A DNA stretch of 64,000 nucleotides from DASTFP01 sp963816855 (GTDB lineage: Bacteria; Verrucomicrobiota; Verrucomicrobiia; Chthoniobacterales; Terrimicrobiaceae), in contig CAWFMA010000019.1 in NCBI GenBank assembly GCA_963816855.1, forward strand, positions 20,626 to 84,625. Reading direction: 5' to 3'. The translations under genes and the position numbers were made by a program. Shown piece by piece: positions 42,599-51,287 of this stretch. Within the stretch, counting starts at the first letter, position 1, and every line of letters begins with the position of its first letter. Below the pieces are notes generated by a model, which saw nothing but the letters and a program-made list of their open reading frames with translations, did no database searches and was not told the DNA's origin.

Positions 42599-43614
42599 AC
42601 ATCCTTTGCGCCGGACTGAACCATCAGACCGCTCCGCTTGAAATCCGGGAGAAATTCGCCGTGGGCAGCCACGGGATCGAGGAGGCTTTGGGCGCGGTTC
42701 GCCGCATCGACGGACTTGCCGGAGCCGTAATCCTTTCCACCTGCAACCGCGTCGAATTCTACGCGGCAAGCCTCTGTCCCGTGCGCGCGTTTGATTCGCT
42801 GCAGACTCTGCTTAGAAATCGCACCGGCGTCGAGGCGCCGCTGTATTTTCACGATACCCCCCGAAGCGTGCGGCACCTGTTTCGTGTGGCCAGCGGCCTC
42901 GATTCGATGGTTCTCGGGGAAACGGAGATTCTCGGCCAGGTCAAGAAAGCCTATTCGACAGCGGCCGAGCTCGGCGCGACAAGCCGCCACCTCAACAAAT
43001 TGTTCCAGCACGCCTTCCGGGTGGCCAAACACGTCCGCACCGACACTCAGATTACCAGGGGTGCCACATCAGTCGGCGCCGTGGCGGTGGAGCTTGCGGG
43101 AAAGATCTTCGGCGATCTTTCCGGGCGTCGCGTCATGATTCTGGGCGCCGGAGAGACCAGTGAACGAACGGCGAGGAGTCTCGTTTCCCGCGGCGTCAAA
43201 ACGGTGATTGTTTCCAATCGGACCTTCGAGCGCGCGGCAAAGATCGCCGAGGAGGTGGGCGGACTGGCCATTCACTTTGATCACTGGCAAAATGCATTTG
43301 CCGACGTGGACATCCTCATCTGTTCAACGGCTGCCCCCCACACCGTGATTACCCGCGAGAAGCTCGCTCCGATGATGCGCGACCGTTCGGGGAAGCCATT
43401 GTTCGTGATTGATTTGGCCGTGCCGCGCGACGCCGACCCCGCCATAAACGAGTTAGAGGGAGTTTTTCTCTACGATATCGATTCGCTGGAGAGCATCGTC
43501 CGGCAATCGCTGGAGGTGCGGCGCAGCGAGATAATCCGTTGCGAACAAATGATTGCCGACCACGTGGGAGCGTTTGTTTCCTGGCTGCGCCATCATCATG
43601 AGTTTCGTGCCTAG
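42595..43614 (+). CDS. hemA: Glutamyl-tRNA reductase
   Basis: First enzyme of the C5 tetrapyrrole pathway: reduces glutamyl-tRNA to glutamate-1-semialdehyde. It has the catalytic Cys in LSTCNRVEFYA, GETEILGQVKKAY, and an NADPH domain GAGETSERTARSL. The ATG at 42595 overlaps the hemX stop, and the 339-residue protein is slightly short at the C-terminal dimerisation helix, ending SWLRHHHEFRA, whereas many homologues extend 60-80 residues further. Confidence 0.94.
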   Translation: MNILCAGLNHQTAPLEIREKFAVGSHGIEEALGAVRRIDGLAGAVILSTCNRVEFYAASLCPVRAFDSLQTLLRNRTGVEAPLYFHDTPRSVRHLFRVASGLDSMVLGETEILGQVKKAYSTAAELGATSRHLNKLFQHAFRVAKHVRTDTQITRGATSVGAVAVELAGKIFGDLSGRRVMILGAGETSERTARSLVSRGVKTVIVSNRTFERAAKIAEEVGGLAIHFDHWQNAFADVDILICSTAAPHTVITREKLAPMMRDRSGKPLFVIDLAVPRDADPAINELEGVFLYDIDSLESIVRQSLEVRRSEIIRCEQMIADHVGAFVSWLRHHHEFRA

Positions 43615-43734
43615 AGGAGTGTTCCAATCCCCGGGCCTGTCGCTCTGCGGGTTGCAACGATCTCCCGGCGCGACGGTGGGCTCCAAACTTGGCTTTTGCG
43701 TGCAGGTCGTTTTTGGTGTGAATCGCTGAAATTC

Positions 43735-44535
43735 GTGGACCGCATTATTCTCGGAAGCCGCGGGAGCGATCTGGCGCTCGCTCAATCCCGGATCGTAGCC
43801 AAAAAACTCCGGGCCGCGCACGGAAAGCTGAGCATCGAGGTCAAGGTTATTAAGACCACCGGCGACAAACGGCTTGATCTGAGCCTTTCGGACTCTCCTG
43901 AGCGAGGCCTCTTCACCAGGGAACTCGAGGAAGCCCTGCTTGCGGGAAAAGTTCACGCCGCCGTCCACAGTTTGAAAGATCTTCCGACCGATCAACCCGA
44001 CGGGATTGTGATTGGCGCGATTCTCGAGCGCGCAGATTCTTCCGACGTGCTTGTTTCAAAACGGCCCGGTGGGCTGGCGGGCCTGCCGATCGGGGCCGCG
44101 GTCGCCACGTCTAGCCCGCGCCGACAGGTGCAAATCCTGCTTCTTCGACAGGATCTCCGAGTCGTTGAAATTCGCGGCAATATCCCGACTCGTTTGCGCA
44201 AACTCACCGCGGACCAGTCGCTGGAGGGTTTGGTGCTGGCCAAGGCGGGACTGGACCGACTCGGCCAGCGATTTGTCCCCGCGGGCCTACACGTGGATAT
44301 TGTCGAGGAAATCCTTCCCGCGCCGGGGCAGGGAGCGATAGCGGTCGAATGCCGCAGGGACGATGCCGTCGTCACCCGGTTGCTCGCCGGCATCCATCAT
44401 GAGGCCACGGCGCTCTGCGTTACGGCCGAGCGCGACTTTCTTCGGGCTCAGGGCGGAGGCTGTCACAATGCGATTGCCGCCCGCGCGATTCTGGTCGATG
44501 GAAAGCTGATCCTCAGGACGTTTCCGCCATCATGA
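43735..44535 (+). CDS. hemC: Hydroxymethylbilane synthase, C-terminally short
   Basis: Polymerises four porphobilinogens into preuroporphyrinogen. Start GTG at 43735 (DRIILGSRGSDLALAQS). Substrate Arg/Lys motifs (IKTTGDKR, AAVHSLKDLPTD, ATSSPRRQVQ, EIRGNIPTRLRKL) and the cofactor Cys in GGGCHNAIAARAILVDG are present. At 266 residues the protein stops soon after the cofactor Cys (LILRTFPPS), where usual HemC proteins have some 40 more residues of domain 3. The stop overlaps the next start, so no room remains for them. Confidence 0.9.
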   Translation: MDRIILGSRGSDLALAQSRIVAKKLRAAHGKLSIEVKVIKTTGDKRLDLSLSDSPERGLFTRELEEALLAGKVHAAVHSLKDLPTDQPDGIVIGAILERADSSDVLVSKRPGGLAGLPIGAAVATSSPRRQVQILLLRQDLRVVEIRGNIPTRLRKLTADQSLEGLVLAKAGLDRLGQRFVPAGLHVDIVEEILPAPGQGAIAVECRRDDAVVTRLLAGIHHEATALCVTAERDFLRAQGGGCHNAIAARAILVDGKLILRTFPPS

Positions 44536-46064
44536 AACCGGGCATTTGTTATCTTGTCGGTGCGGGGCCGGGCGATCCCGATCTCCTAACGCTCAAGGGC
44601 CGAGCCTGCCTGGAGCGCGCAGAAGTGATCCTTTACGACTATCTCTGCAATCCGGCTCTTCTCAGGTGGGCGCGCGAGGGCGCGGAAAAGCTCTACGTTG
44701 GCAAAAAGGCGGGCGCCCACAGCCTTTCGCAAGACCAAATCAGCGAATTGCTCGTAGAAAAGACGAAATTCGGCAAGATCGTTGTGCGGTTGAAGGGGGG
44801 AGATCCCTTTGTGTTTGGGCGCGGCGGCGAGGAAGCCGAGGCGCTGGCAGAGGCGGGTTGCGCGTTTGAGATTGTTCCCGGGGTGAGCTCGGCAATCGCT
44901 GGACCAGCCTATGCGGGAATTCCGGTGACCCACCGCGCTCACAATTCAGTGCTGACGATTTTCACCGGGCATGAGGAACCTGGCAAAGCGGATTCGCCGC
45001 CGGACTTTCGAGCGATTGCTGCAACGCCGGGGACGAAGGTCATGCTGATGGGGATGGTGAGGCTCAAGGCCATTGCCGCGGAACTTGAAGCCGCCGGGAT
45101 GCCGTCCCGAACCCCCGTCGCCGTCGTGCGCTGCGCAACGACCGGGGCCCAAACGACGCTCGCAGGCACGCTCGCGGACATCGCTGAGCGCGCGGAGGAA
45201 GCCGGGTTTAAACCGCCCGCAGTCGCCATCTTCGGCGACGTGGTGGGTCTTCGGGACAAGCTCAACTGGTTTGAAAGCCTGCCGCTGTTCGGAAGGCGCA
45301 TCGCGGTGACCCGCACCCGCAAGCAGGCCGGCGAATTGGTGGACCGTCTGCATGTTCTGGGAGCGGATGCTTTCGAATTGCCCACCATCCGTATCGAACC
45401 TCCACGCGACCGGCGGGAGTTTTACGGGCTTGTCGCGGACTCGCATATTTACGACTGGATAGTCTTTACGAGCCCGAATGGCGTCGACGCCTTCTTCAAG
45501 GCGTTTTTTGAGATTTATCATGACGCCCGTGATCTTGGCGGAGCTCGAATCGCAGCCATAGGGCCGGCCACCTCGGCCCGCGTGCGAAGCTACCGGGTTC
45601 AAGTCGACGTGCAGCCGGAGAAATACGTTGCCGAGGAAATCATCAGGGCTTTGCAGCAGCAAACCAGCGTGGAGAACCTCAAGTTTCTTCTCGCGCGCGC
45701 GGAAGGCGCCCGGGAAGCGCTGTCGCAGCAGCTTACGCGGCTGGGCGCCATCGTTGATGAGGCGATCGCCTATCGCACGGTCCCTGAGACGGACGACGTC
45801 GCCGGGGGCATTCAGCGCTTCCGTGAGGAGGGCGCCGATATGATCACCTTTACCAGTTCCTCAACGGTTCAGAACTTCGCTGCGCTCAAGTTGCCGATAC
45901 CGCAAAACATCAGAACCGCCAGCATCGGCCCGATCACCTCCAAAACGATGCGTGCCCTCGGTCTGGCTGTGGACGTAGAAGCCAAAACGCACGACATTCC
46001 CGGGCTTGTGGAGGCCATAGCCAAAGATCGGCCCCGGGAGCGCTCGATCTCCGCGACCACTTGA
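44532..46064 (+). CDS. Fused uroporphyrinogen-III C-methyltransferase / uroporphyrinogen-III synthase
   Basis: A bifunctional protein. Residues 1-245 are a SUMT (CobA): CYLVGAGPGDPDLLTLKG, LKGGDPFVFGRGGEEAEAL, MLMGMVRLKAIAAEL. Residues 255-500 are HemD: IAVTRTRKQAGELVDRL, WIVFTSPNGVDAFF, IAAIGPATSARV and DMITFTSSSTVQNF. It cyclises hydroxymethylbilane to uroporphyrinogen III and then methylates it towards sirohaem or cobalamin. ATGA overlap with hemC shows coupling. It is a common fusion in several phyla. Confidence 0.95.
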   Translation: MKPGICYLVGAGPGDPDLLTLKGRACLERAEVILYDYLCNPALLRWAREGAEKLYVGKKAGAHSLSQDQISELLVEKTKFGKIVVRLKGGDPFVFGRGGEEAEALAEAGCAFEIVPGVSSAIAGPAYAGIPVTHRAHNSVLTIFTGHEEPGKADSPPDFRAIAATPGTKVMLMGMVRLKAIAAELEAAGMPSRTPVAVVRCATTGAQTTLAGTLADIAERAEEAGFKPPAVAIFGDVVGLRDKLNWFESLPLFGRRIAVTRTRKQAGELVDRLHVLGADAFELPTIRIEPPRDRREFYGLVADSHIYDWIVFTSPNGVDAFFKAFFEIYHDARDLGGARIAAIGPATSARVRSYRVQVDVQPEKYVAEEIIRALQQQTSVENLKFLLARAEGAREALSQQLTRLGAIVDEAIAYRTVPETDDVAGGIQRFREEGADMITFTSSSTVQNFAALKLPIPQNIRTASIGPITSKTMRALGLAVDVEAKTHDIPGLVEAIAKDRPRERSISATT

Positions 46065-46168
46065 AACGCGCCCGGGCTCGCGCCGTCTCTGCAAAGAAAG
46101 AAAGAGTTGCTGGTTTTTACTTCCTGGCCGTAAGCTAACGCGAGGACGATTAGCGCGGATATCGCGAT

Positions 46169-47056
46169 ATGTCCATCAGGCCGCGATTTGTAAATGGGAC
46201 CTCCTTCTCAGGTTTTGACAAGGAGGCACATCCTCCATGGCTAATGGTTCGATTTACAAATGCTCGAAGATTTTCGCAGCGACTCTTCCTGGTAAACGGT
46301 GACCGATGGGTTGTCGAAAGCCATAATTCCAGCATCGCATCACTCGCGGAGGATACCCTGGGGATTCCCAACATTTTCAATGGGCGCGAATTCTCGATCA
46401 CAGGCGAGAGCCCGGGCGTTACCTTCATAGAAGGTTTTTTGCACCATGATGGGAAAATACCTGTCGCGCGCCTGCTTGAGGTGAGCGTCAAGGACGAAAG
46501 ATCGCTAAGCATCGCTTTCCATTTTGTGACGGACGATCTTTTTACCGCGACCAACCGCCCGGCCACTATCGCGGACGAATTGCTTCTGATCCTGAACGAT
46601 ATCTTCGGGAACCAGGCCAACGTGACGTTCACGACGACGCGCAAAGGCCCCGCCCAAGTTTCGACAAATCTCCTCCTGATCGTTACAGCCGATCAGCCAA
46701 ACGAGGATGGCATCCTGAGGCATCATCGCGAGTGGGACAAACTGTTGGTCGCGCGCGATCCAACGGCGGATATCAACGTCTTCTTCATGCCGTGGGGCGG
46801 GTCGAAGGACCGCCGACCTACGCGCATTCTTGGACTGAGCGGAGATTTCGTTTGCCCCGATGAAATGTTGGACGACGAAGTAAAAGTAGCGTTGCAACAC
46901 GAAATCGGAAGATTTCTCGGCTGCGATGTCACCTACGACGAAAAACGAAGCCAACACCTGATGTTCTGGCGTCGAGCCGAAGGCATCAACCCTGACCCTG
47001 GCAATGGCTTTGCAAGTTTCATTTCCAAAGATTGCGCCAACACGATGAACCCCTGA
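46169..47056 (+). CDS. Protein with degenerate zincin-like motif, function unknown
   Basis: A 295-residue soluble protein without signal peptide. Its C-terminal region reads VALQHEIGRFLGCDVTYDEKRSQHLMFW, which looks like a metzincin zinc motif HExxHxxGxxH followed by a Met-turn (LMF), but with Arg in place of the second His (HEIGR). The middle shows NVFFMPWGGSKDRRP and ILGLSGDFVCPDEMLDD. The N-terminal half has no recognised family. It could be a catalytically dead peptidase relative or a binding protein; the resemblance may also be fortuitous. Confidence 0.6.
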   Translation: MSIRPRFVNGTSFSGFDKEAHPPWLMVRFTNARRFSQRLFLVNGDRWVVESHNSSIASLAEDTLGIPNIFNGREFSITGESPGVTFIEGFLHHDGKIPVARLLEVSVKDERSLSIAFHFVTDDLFTATNRPATIADELLLILNDIFGNQANVTFTTTRKGPAQVSTNLLLIVTADQPNEDGILRHHREWDKLLVARDPTADINVFFMPWGGSKDRRPTRILGLSGDFVCPDEMLDDEVKVALQHEIGRFLGCDVTYDEKRSQHLMFWRRAEGINPDPGNGFASFISKDCANTMNP

Positions 47057-47238
47057 AAGATCGGGGACCGAATCGTCGAGGAGTCAGTAATTCAAGATGC
47101 TTTCGGCCTTTGTTGCCTAAAGGCTATTTGACAAACCCGACGGCTTGGACAAACTTGCGCGGTCGAGGATTCAATAAGTGTATCTTATTTAATACACATA
47201 TAGAATCGAGAGATAATCAAACGCATTTGTGGGGAACA

Positions 47239-47541
47239 ATGGAAAACAAGAATTGCGGTAAGGAATTGGACAAAAGGAGGCGATCGGTTCGGCGGTCGGT
47301 AAATCGGCAAGCAACACGGACTCGGCGACTCGGGCCGTTCAATCGTCCGGGCGATTTGCTCGCAGGAGCCGTTTTCCTTGGGGCGGCACTGAGCACCTCG
47401 TTTGCCGACAAGACGGTCGGATTCGGCTATAGCTTTGCAACAGAAACCGGCGCCGTCCTTCCCGAAGATCCCGTCGCGCAGGACATTACCTTTTCGCGCC
47501 TTTCCCTTAACGGTCTCCTTCAAAGGGGACTCTTTCGCCTA
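47239..47541 (+). pseudogene. 5' part of an exported-protein gene interrupted by the IS630-type element
   Basis: Starting at MENKNCGKELDKRRR, this frame has a basic leader and a hydrophobic segment GDLLAGAVFLGAALSTSFA, then DKTVGFGYSFATETGAVLPEDPVAQDITFSRLSLNGLLQ. The coding sequence runs into the left end of the IS at 47542 and meets a stop 15 bases inside. The mature opening resembles the start of PEP-CTERM-type surface proteins, but no anchor is preserved. A 6-bp-arm inverted repeat at 47178-47197 precedes it. Confidence 0.55.
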
Positions 47542-47570
47542 GAGCGGTTCTCATAAAAGAATTCCGAAAA
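47542..47570 (+). repeat. Left terminal inverted repeat of the IS630-type element
   Basis: Begins GAGCGGTTCTCATAAAAGAA directly after the flanking TA and ends with the conserved TTCCGAAAA block. It pairs with 48629-48657, 21 of 29 positions identical. Confidence 0.8.
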
Positions 47571-47575
47571 AGGGC

Positions 47576-48641
47576 TTGTACTCTTGCAAAGGGGTTGCGA
47601 TAGGGTGGTGGTTGCGCCATCAAGAGGCAGAGCCCAATGCGGAGAACGCCAGGCTGGAGGAATTACGGGTGGCGATGGAGGCCGCGCCCAATCGGCGCAG
47701 TTACATCCGGCTTGCCGTGATGCGTTCCTTGCTTAGGGGATTGGAACGCCGGGTAGTGAGAGCACAATTTTGCCGAACTGATCGGGTGATTGGACTCTGG
47801 ATCGAGATGTTCAACACTGGGGGAATCGATGCTCTGACGAGCAAGGGGCGAGCGGGACGAGGACGCAGGGTGAAGCTGGAACGCTTGCGCGATCTCTTAG
47901 TGCCCGTCTTAGAGAATCCGGGCGAAGCCGGCGAGCTTCACTGGACGGGAGTCAAAACCATGGATTTCTCAAGGAGCAGCTTGGGCTGGAGGTGGGTTAC
48001 AGCACCACGATGCGCTATCTCCATGAGCTAGGTTATAATCTGCGAGTGCCTCGCCCCTGGCCGGAGCGCCAGAATGAAGAACAAGGCCATGCCTTCTTAG
48101 ATCAACTGCGGCTCTGGCAGGCCGATCCCAACCTGGAGTTATGGTTTGCCGACGAATGCGGGGTTGAGGGCGATCCGCGTCCACGGCGGCGCTGGAGCGC
48201 TCGGGGCAGCGCCGGCCCAAAGTGCCCTAACTCGGAGACCATATCCGGGCCAACGTCATCGGCGCAGTATGTCCGGCTACTGGAGAATGCTGCACGATGA
48301 TCTTTGATGGAGTCGATAGCGATGTCTTCCAGTATTACCTGGATTTCTTGGCTAAAGAGCTTCCCCCTTTGGACTCCAAACGCCGAGTGCTCATTGTCGA
48401 CAACGCCAGCTGGCACAAAGCCCAAAGACTCAACTGGCATCACTTCGAGGTTCACTACCTGCCGGGCTACAGCCCCGATTTCAATCCCATCGAAAGGCTC
48501 TGGTTACGCCTCAAAGTCGACTTCTTTAGCGATTTCATCGCTAAGAGCCCCGAGCAACTCACCCAACGTCTTTGCCACGCGCTGACTTCCCTCATGAACG
48601 ATCCCGAAAAAGTCGCCTCTCAGTGCGCTTTTCGGAAATGA
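47576..48641 (+). pseudogene. IS630-family transposase, broken by two frameshifts and a stop
   Basis: Three successive frames together make one DDE transposase. Frame 1 has the helix-turn-helix part (VMRSLLRGLERRVVRAQFCRTDRVIGLWIEMFNTGG). Frame 2 has STTMRYLHELGYNLRVPRPWPERQ and the first catalytic Asp in LWFADECGVEGDPR. Frame 3 has the second Asp in VLIVDNASWHKAQ and the Glu in SPDFNPIERLWLRLK. One missing base near 47958 (AAAACC) and one near 48204 (GGGGC) account for the shifts, and a TAA lies at 48224 or so in frame 3. The element is probably immobile unless supplied in trans. Confidence 0.88.
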
Positions 48642-48657
48642 TTTCCGAGAGATGCTC
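48629..48657 (-). repeat. Right terminal inverted repeat of the IS630-type element
   Basis: Read on the minus strand it starts GAGCATCTCTCGGAAATC and continues to TTCCGAAAA, matching the left repeat at 21 of 29 positions. TA follows at 48658. Confidence 0.8.
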
Positions 48658-48659
48658 TA

Positions 48660-49050
48660 TCTTCCAAGGGGGCCGGCCTATACCGATTTCGGACCGTGGA
48701 GTAGAGTGCACGGCGACCCTTTCAGCTTTCATCCAGAAGCGTCCTACGTCTCCTTTTTTGTTTCGGCCCCATCCGGGTATGAGCTGCTGGCCGGAGGGTT
48801 CTTTACAATCCCCGTTCACCGGAAATGCTCGTGGCGGCGGCGTTTCCTTTTCCAGTGACTACGCGATGTCGCAGCGCGTCGACGTTCAAGTGAACCTCTA
48901 CGCCATTCCCAGCGCGCCTTTTGGGCACAATGTTCCGCTCGGCGCTTTTGAGGGCGGGATCACTTCGGGGAGTCCGAACCGGCGGTTGTCCCCCAGCCTT
49001 CGACGGTTCTTGGAGGTCTTGCGGCCGCCGGCCTGATCCGCGCCTTTTTT
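48660..49050 (+). pseudogene. Remnant of the interrupted exported-protein gene downstream of the IS
   Basis: One frame reads GPAYTDFGPWSRVHGDPFSFHPEASYVSFFVSAPSGYELLAGGFFTI. After a one-base shift in the ATCCCCG stretch near 48810-48815, another frame continues FTGNARGGGVSFSSDYAMSQRVDVQVNLYAIPSAPFGH, giving one plausible beta-rich extracellular domain. Joining this to the part left of the IS needs a further shift, so the gene was decaying or is misread. After about 49040 no coding signal is seen. Confidence 0.45.
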
Positions 49051-49183
49051 TGTGAGACGGTTGGCCGAGCGCCGCTCGCCGGCTTCCATCGCCTGAGTTT
49101 CGCGTAAAACTGATCCCACGAGCCTGCCGACCTTTCCCGGGCGATTCGCTCTCTCCTGGCGTTGACTGGTTGAGCGGCCAAGC

Positions 49184-50020
49184 CTAACTGGGGTAGTCGG
49201 TCGAAAGCGCCACGTCGCGCCACGCGGCGAATTCGCTCCGCATGGCTTCAAGCTTGGCGCTGGCCCGCTCCATGGCCAAGGCACCGAGGGGAAGGTGCAG
49301 AGGCGGATTTTCCGCGGCGACCGCCTTGATGATGGCTTCCGCCGCAAGTGCGGGATCTCCCGGTTGCTTGCCGTTGCGCTGCGAAGCCGCGGCGCGGGTG
49401 GCTCCGGCTGTTGGCTCGTAGTCGGCTATTTCTTGCCTGGCGGTGGCCAGCGATCCGCCGAGGAAATCGGTCCGGAAAGGCCCCGGCTCGACGATCGTGA
49501 CGCGAATGCCCAGTGGGGAGAGCTCCGTTGCGAGGGCCTCCGAAAGCCCCTCGATGGCAAATTTGGTGGAATTGTAAATGCCCCAACCGGGAAGTCCGAC
49601 GAGTCCGCCAATTGACGAGAGATTCACGAGGTGTCCGCTGCGTTGCCGACGAAAGTAAGGCAGCACGGCACGGGTTACACGCAATAAGCCGAAGACATTG
49701 ATCTCGTACACGTCGGCGATTTCCTCATCGCTAGCCTCCTCGACCGCTCCGAGCAGCCCATGGCCGGCATTGTTGACCAGCACGTCGACTCGGCCAAACC
49801 GCTTGATGGCCTCCCCGACGCCGGCGGAGATGGCTGACTGGCTGCGAAGGTCCAGGGAGATGGCCAGCAGTCGATCGGAGCCTTCTTTGAACGCGTCCGC
49901 GACTTTTTTCGGTTGCCGCGAGGTTGCCACGACGGAGTCGCCGTGCTGCAAGACGGCGCGAACGAGTTCGTTGCCGAAGCCTTGGGAGGTGCCCGTAATA
50001 AACCAGACGCGATTGTTCAT
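49184..50020 (-). CDS. Short-chain dehydrogenase/reductase
   Basis: A classical SDR of 278 residues. The cofactor motif WFITGTSQGFGNEL (TGxxxGxG), VNNAGHG, and the catalytic Ser, Tyr and Lys in NLSSIGG ... GIYNSTKFAIEG are in place. The Arg in ATSRQP after strand 2 suggests NADP. The substrate is unknown; close relatives are often called oxidoreductases of the YusZ type. Nothing upstream within 300 bases on the same strand. Confidence 0.92.
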   Translation of the reverse strand: MNNRVWFITGTSQGFGNELVRAVLQHGDSVVATSRQPKKVADAFKEGSDRLLAISLDLRSQSAISAGVGEAIKRFGRVDVLVNNAGHGLLGAVEEASDEEIADVYEINVFGLLRVTRAVLPYFRRQRSGHLVNLSSIGGLVGLPGWGIYNSTKFAIEGLSEALATELSPLGIRVTIVEPGPFRTDFLGGSLATARQEIADYEPTAGATRAAASQRNGKQPGDPALAAEAIIKAVAAENPPLHLPLGALAMERASAKLEAMRSEFAAWRDVALSTDYPS

Positions 50021-50401
50021 GGCATTAAGTGATCACAGGAATGGATGATGTTTTGAAAGTATACGCGATGTATAGTTCATTTCCTGGAAATCCGGCATGA
50101 AGCATGCAAGGAACGGCATCCACGGAGCACCGCTTGGGAATCGAGGCGAGAGGTTGGCCAGGTTTGAATATCGGGGTGCCGCCGAGAGCAGTTGCTCGGA
50201 GGTTGCCTTGACGCTTCTTTGGCCTTTGCAATCGCCCGGCGATCTCCACGTCTGAACTTGATCGGGCCCGGCTCGAAAAGATTCTGAGCTTACAAGGCAG
50301 GACAGTTCTTTGAGCGCCCCGATTGGATGCTCCTACTGTCGCGTTCGCTGAGATGCGCGATTTTCGTGGCGTGGGAGGCCGCTAGGATATTCACTACCAC
50401 G
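50021..50401. other. Non-coding stretch, no feature seen
   Basis: Between the divergent SDR gene and the UPF0303 gene. It includes an AT-rich segment at 50030-50080 that may hold the SDR promoter, but no -10/-35 pair stands out. An open frame from the ATG at 50327 extends the next gene, but its sequence shows no family similarity. Confidence 0.4.
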
Positions 50402-50890
50402 GTGGATATCGAAGAGGATTTGCGCCGTATCGCACTGCAAGAGGAGCGCCTGCAGTTCCATCGCTTTGGCGCCTCCAGCGCCTGGGATCTCGGAAAGCGC
50501 TTAAAAGAAATCGGAGAAGTGCGGAAGCTGGCGATCGTCATAGACATTCAACTGGAAACCTTGCCGCTATTTTACCTGGCGCTGCAAGGCACCACGCCCG
50601 ACAACCCCGAGTGGGTCCGCCGCAAGCGGAATATTGTCCGCCGATTCCACCGGAGCTCCTATGCGATCGGGCTCATGGCGAAACAGCAAAAGATCAATTT
50701 GGACGCTTTGGATCCGCGCGATTACGCTCCTCACGGCGGATCCTTCCCCATTCTGCTCTCGGGGACGGGCTACGTGGGAACGATAACGGTTTCCGGATTG
50801 CCCCAGCGCGAGGACCATTCCTTGGTCGTGGAAACAGTCGCCGGCTACCAGGGGCGCGATCTCTCCGATATCGCACTCACACTCGCTTGA
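50402..50890 (+). CDS. UPF0303 / haem-degrading-domain family protein
   Basis: From GTG 50402 the protein begins VDIEEDLRRIALQEERLQFHRFGASSAWDLGKRLKEI, the conserved opening of the UPF0303 (DUF336/HbpS-like) family, and continues NIVRRFHRSSYAIGLMAKQQ and DYAPHGGSFPILLSGTGYVGTITVSGLPQREDH. Length 162 residues matches the family exactly; an ATG 75 bases upstream would add unrelated residues. The family is small and soluble; some members bind or degrade haem, others are uncharacterised. Confidence 0.88.
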   Translation: MDIEEDLRRIALQEERLQFHRFGASSAWDLGKRLKEIGEVRKLAIVIDIQLETLPLFYLALQGTTPDNPEWVRRKRNIVRRFHRSSYAIGLMAKQQKINLDALDPRDYAPHGGSFPILLSGTGYVGTITVSGLPQREDHSLVVETVAGYQGRDLSDIALTLA

Positions 50891-51287
50891 CTCAGGAAAA
50901 GCAACGCGAGAATGCTGCCCATCTCGAGCGGAGATCACGGCACGCGACCGGGGTTGGTGCGTCCGGCCAGAAACGACGCAGGTGAAGGTTCTGTTTGAGA
51001 TCACTGTCAAGGGCGTCCTTGGCGCGGAACCACCGAGAAAAAGCGTTGAGCCAATCGGCGGCGTCTTCTTCCCAAAGTTTCGCGTCAAAAGACGATCACC
51101 GATGCGGATGATTGCCGCAGCGTAGCAGATAACGGGCTCAGGCGTGCACTGGGGATGGCAGTGCGTATGGCAAGGCGTTTCGAGGCCGTCTCTACGCATA
51201 CTCGGCTCCGCGACCGGCTTCTAATCTTGGCTGGGGAGCCTTCTCTCGCCCGAACTCGGCGTTCGAGACGGCTCCGTCTTGTGGTAT
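50891..51287. other. Non-coding stretch, no feature seen
   Basis: About 400 bases between the UPF0303 gene and the 3' end of the PAS-phosphatase remnant. Short open frames on both strands have no recognisable content. The 3' part may be degraded sequence belonging to the phosphatase remnant. Confidence 0.35.

Larger units (their letters stand above)
47542..48657 (+). mobile_element. IS630-family insertion sequence with TA target duplication
   Basis: A 1116-bp element bounded by imperfect terminal inverted repeats of about 29 bases (left GAGCGGTTCTC..., right reverse complement GAGCATCTCTC..., 21 of 29 matching, sharing TTCCGAAAA). It is flanked on both sides by TA (47540-47541 and 48658-48659), the target chosen by IS630/Tc1-type elements. 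One transposase region fills it. Its position inside an exported-protein gene suggests it disrupted that gene. Confidence 0.85.

Noticed and set aside
50567..51199. 210-residue minus-strand frame across the UPF0303 gene
   Set aside because: Mostly antisense to a family-matching gene, with no motif.
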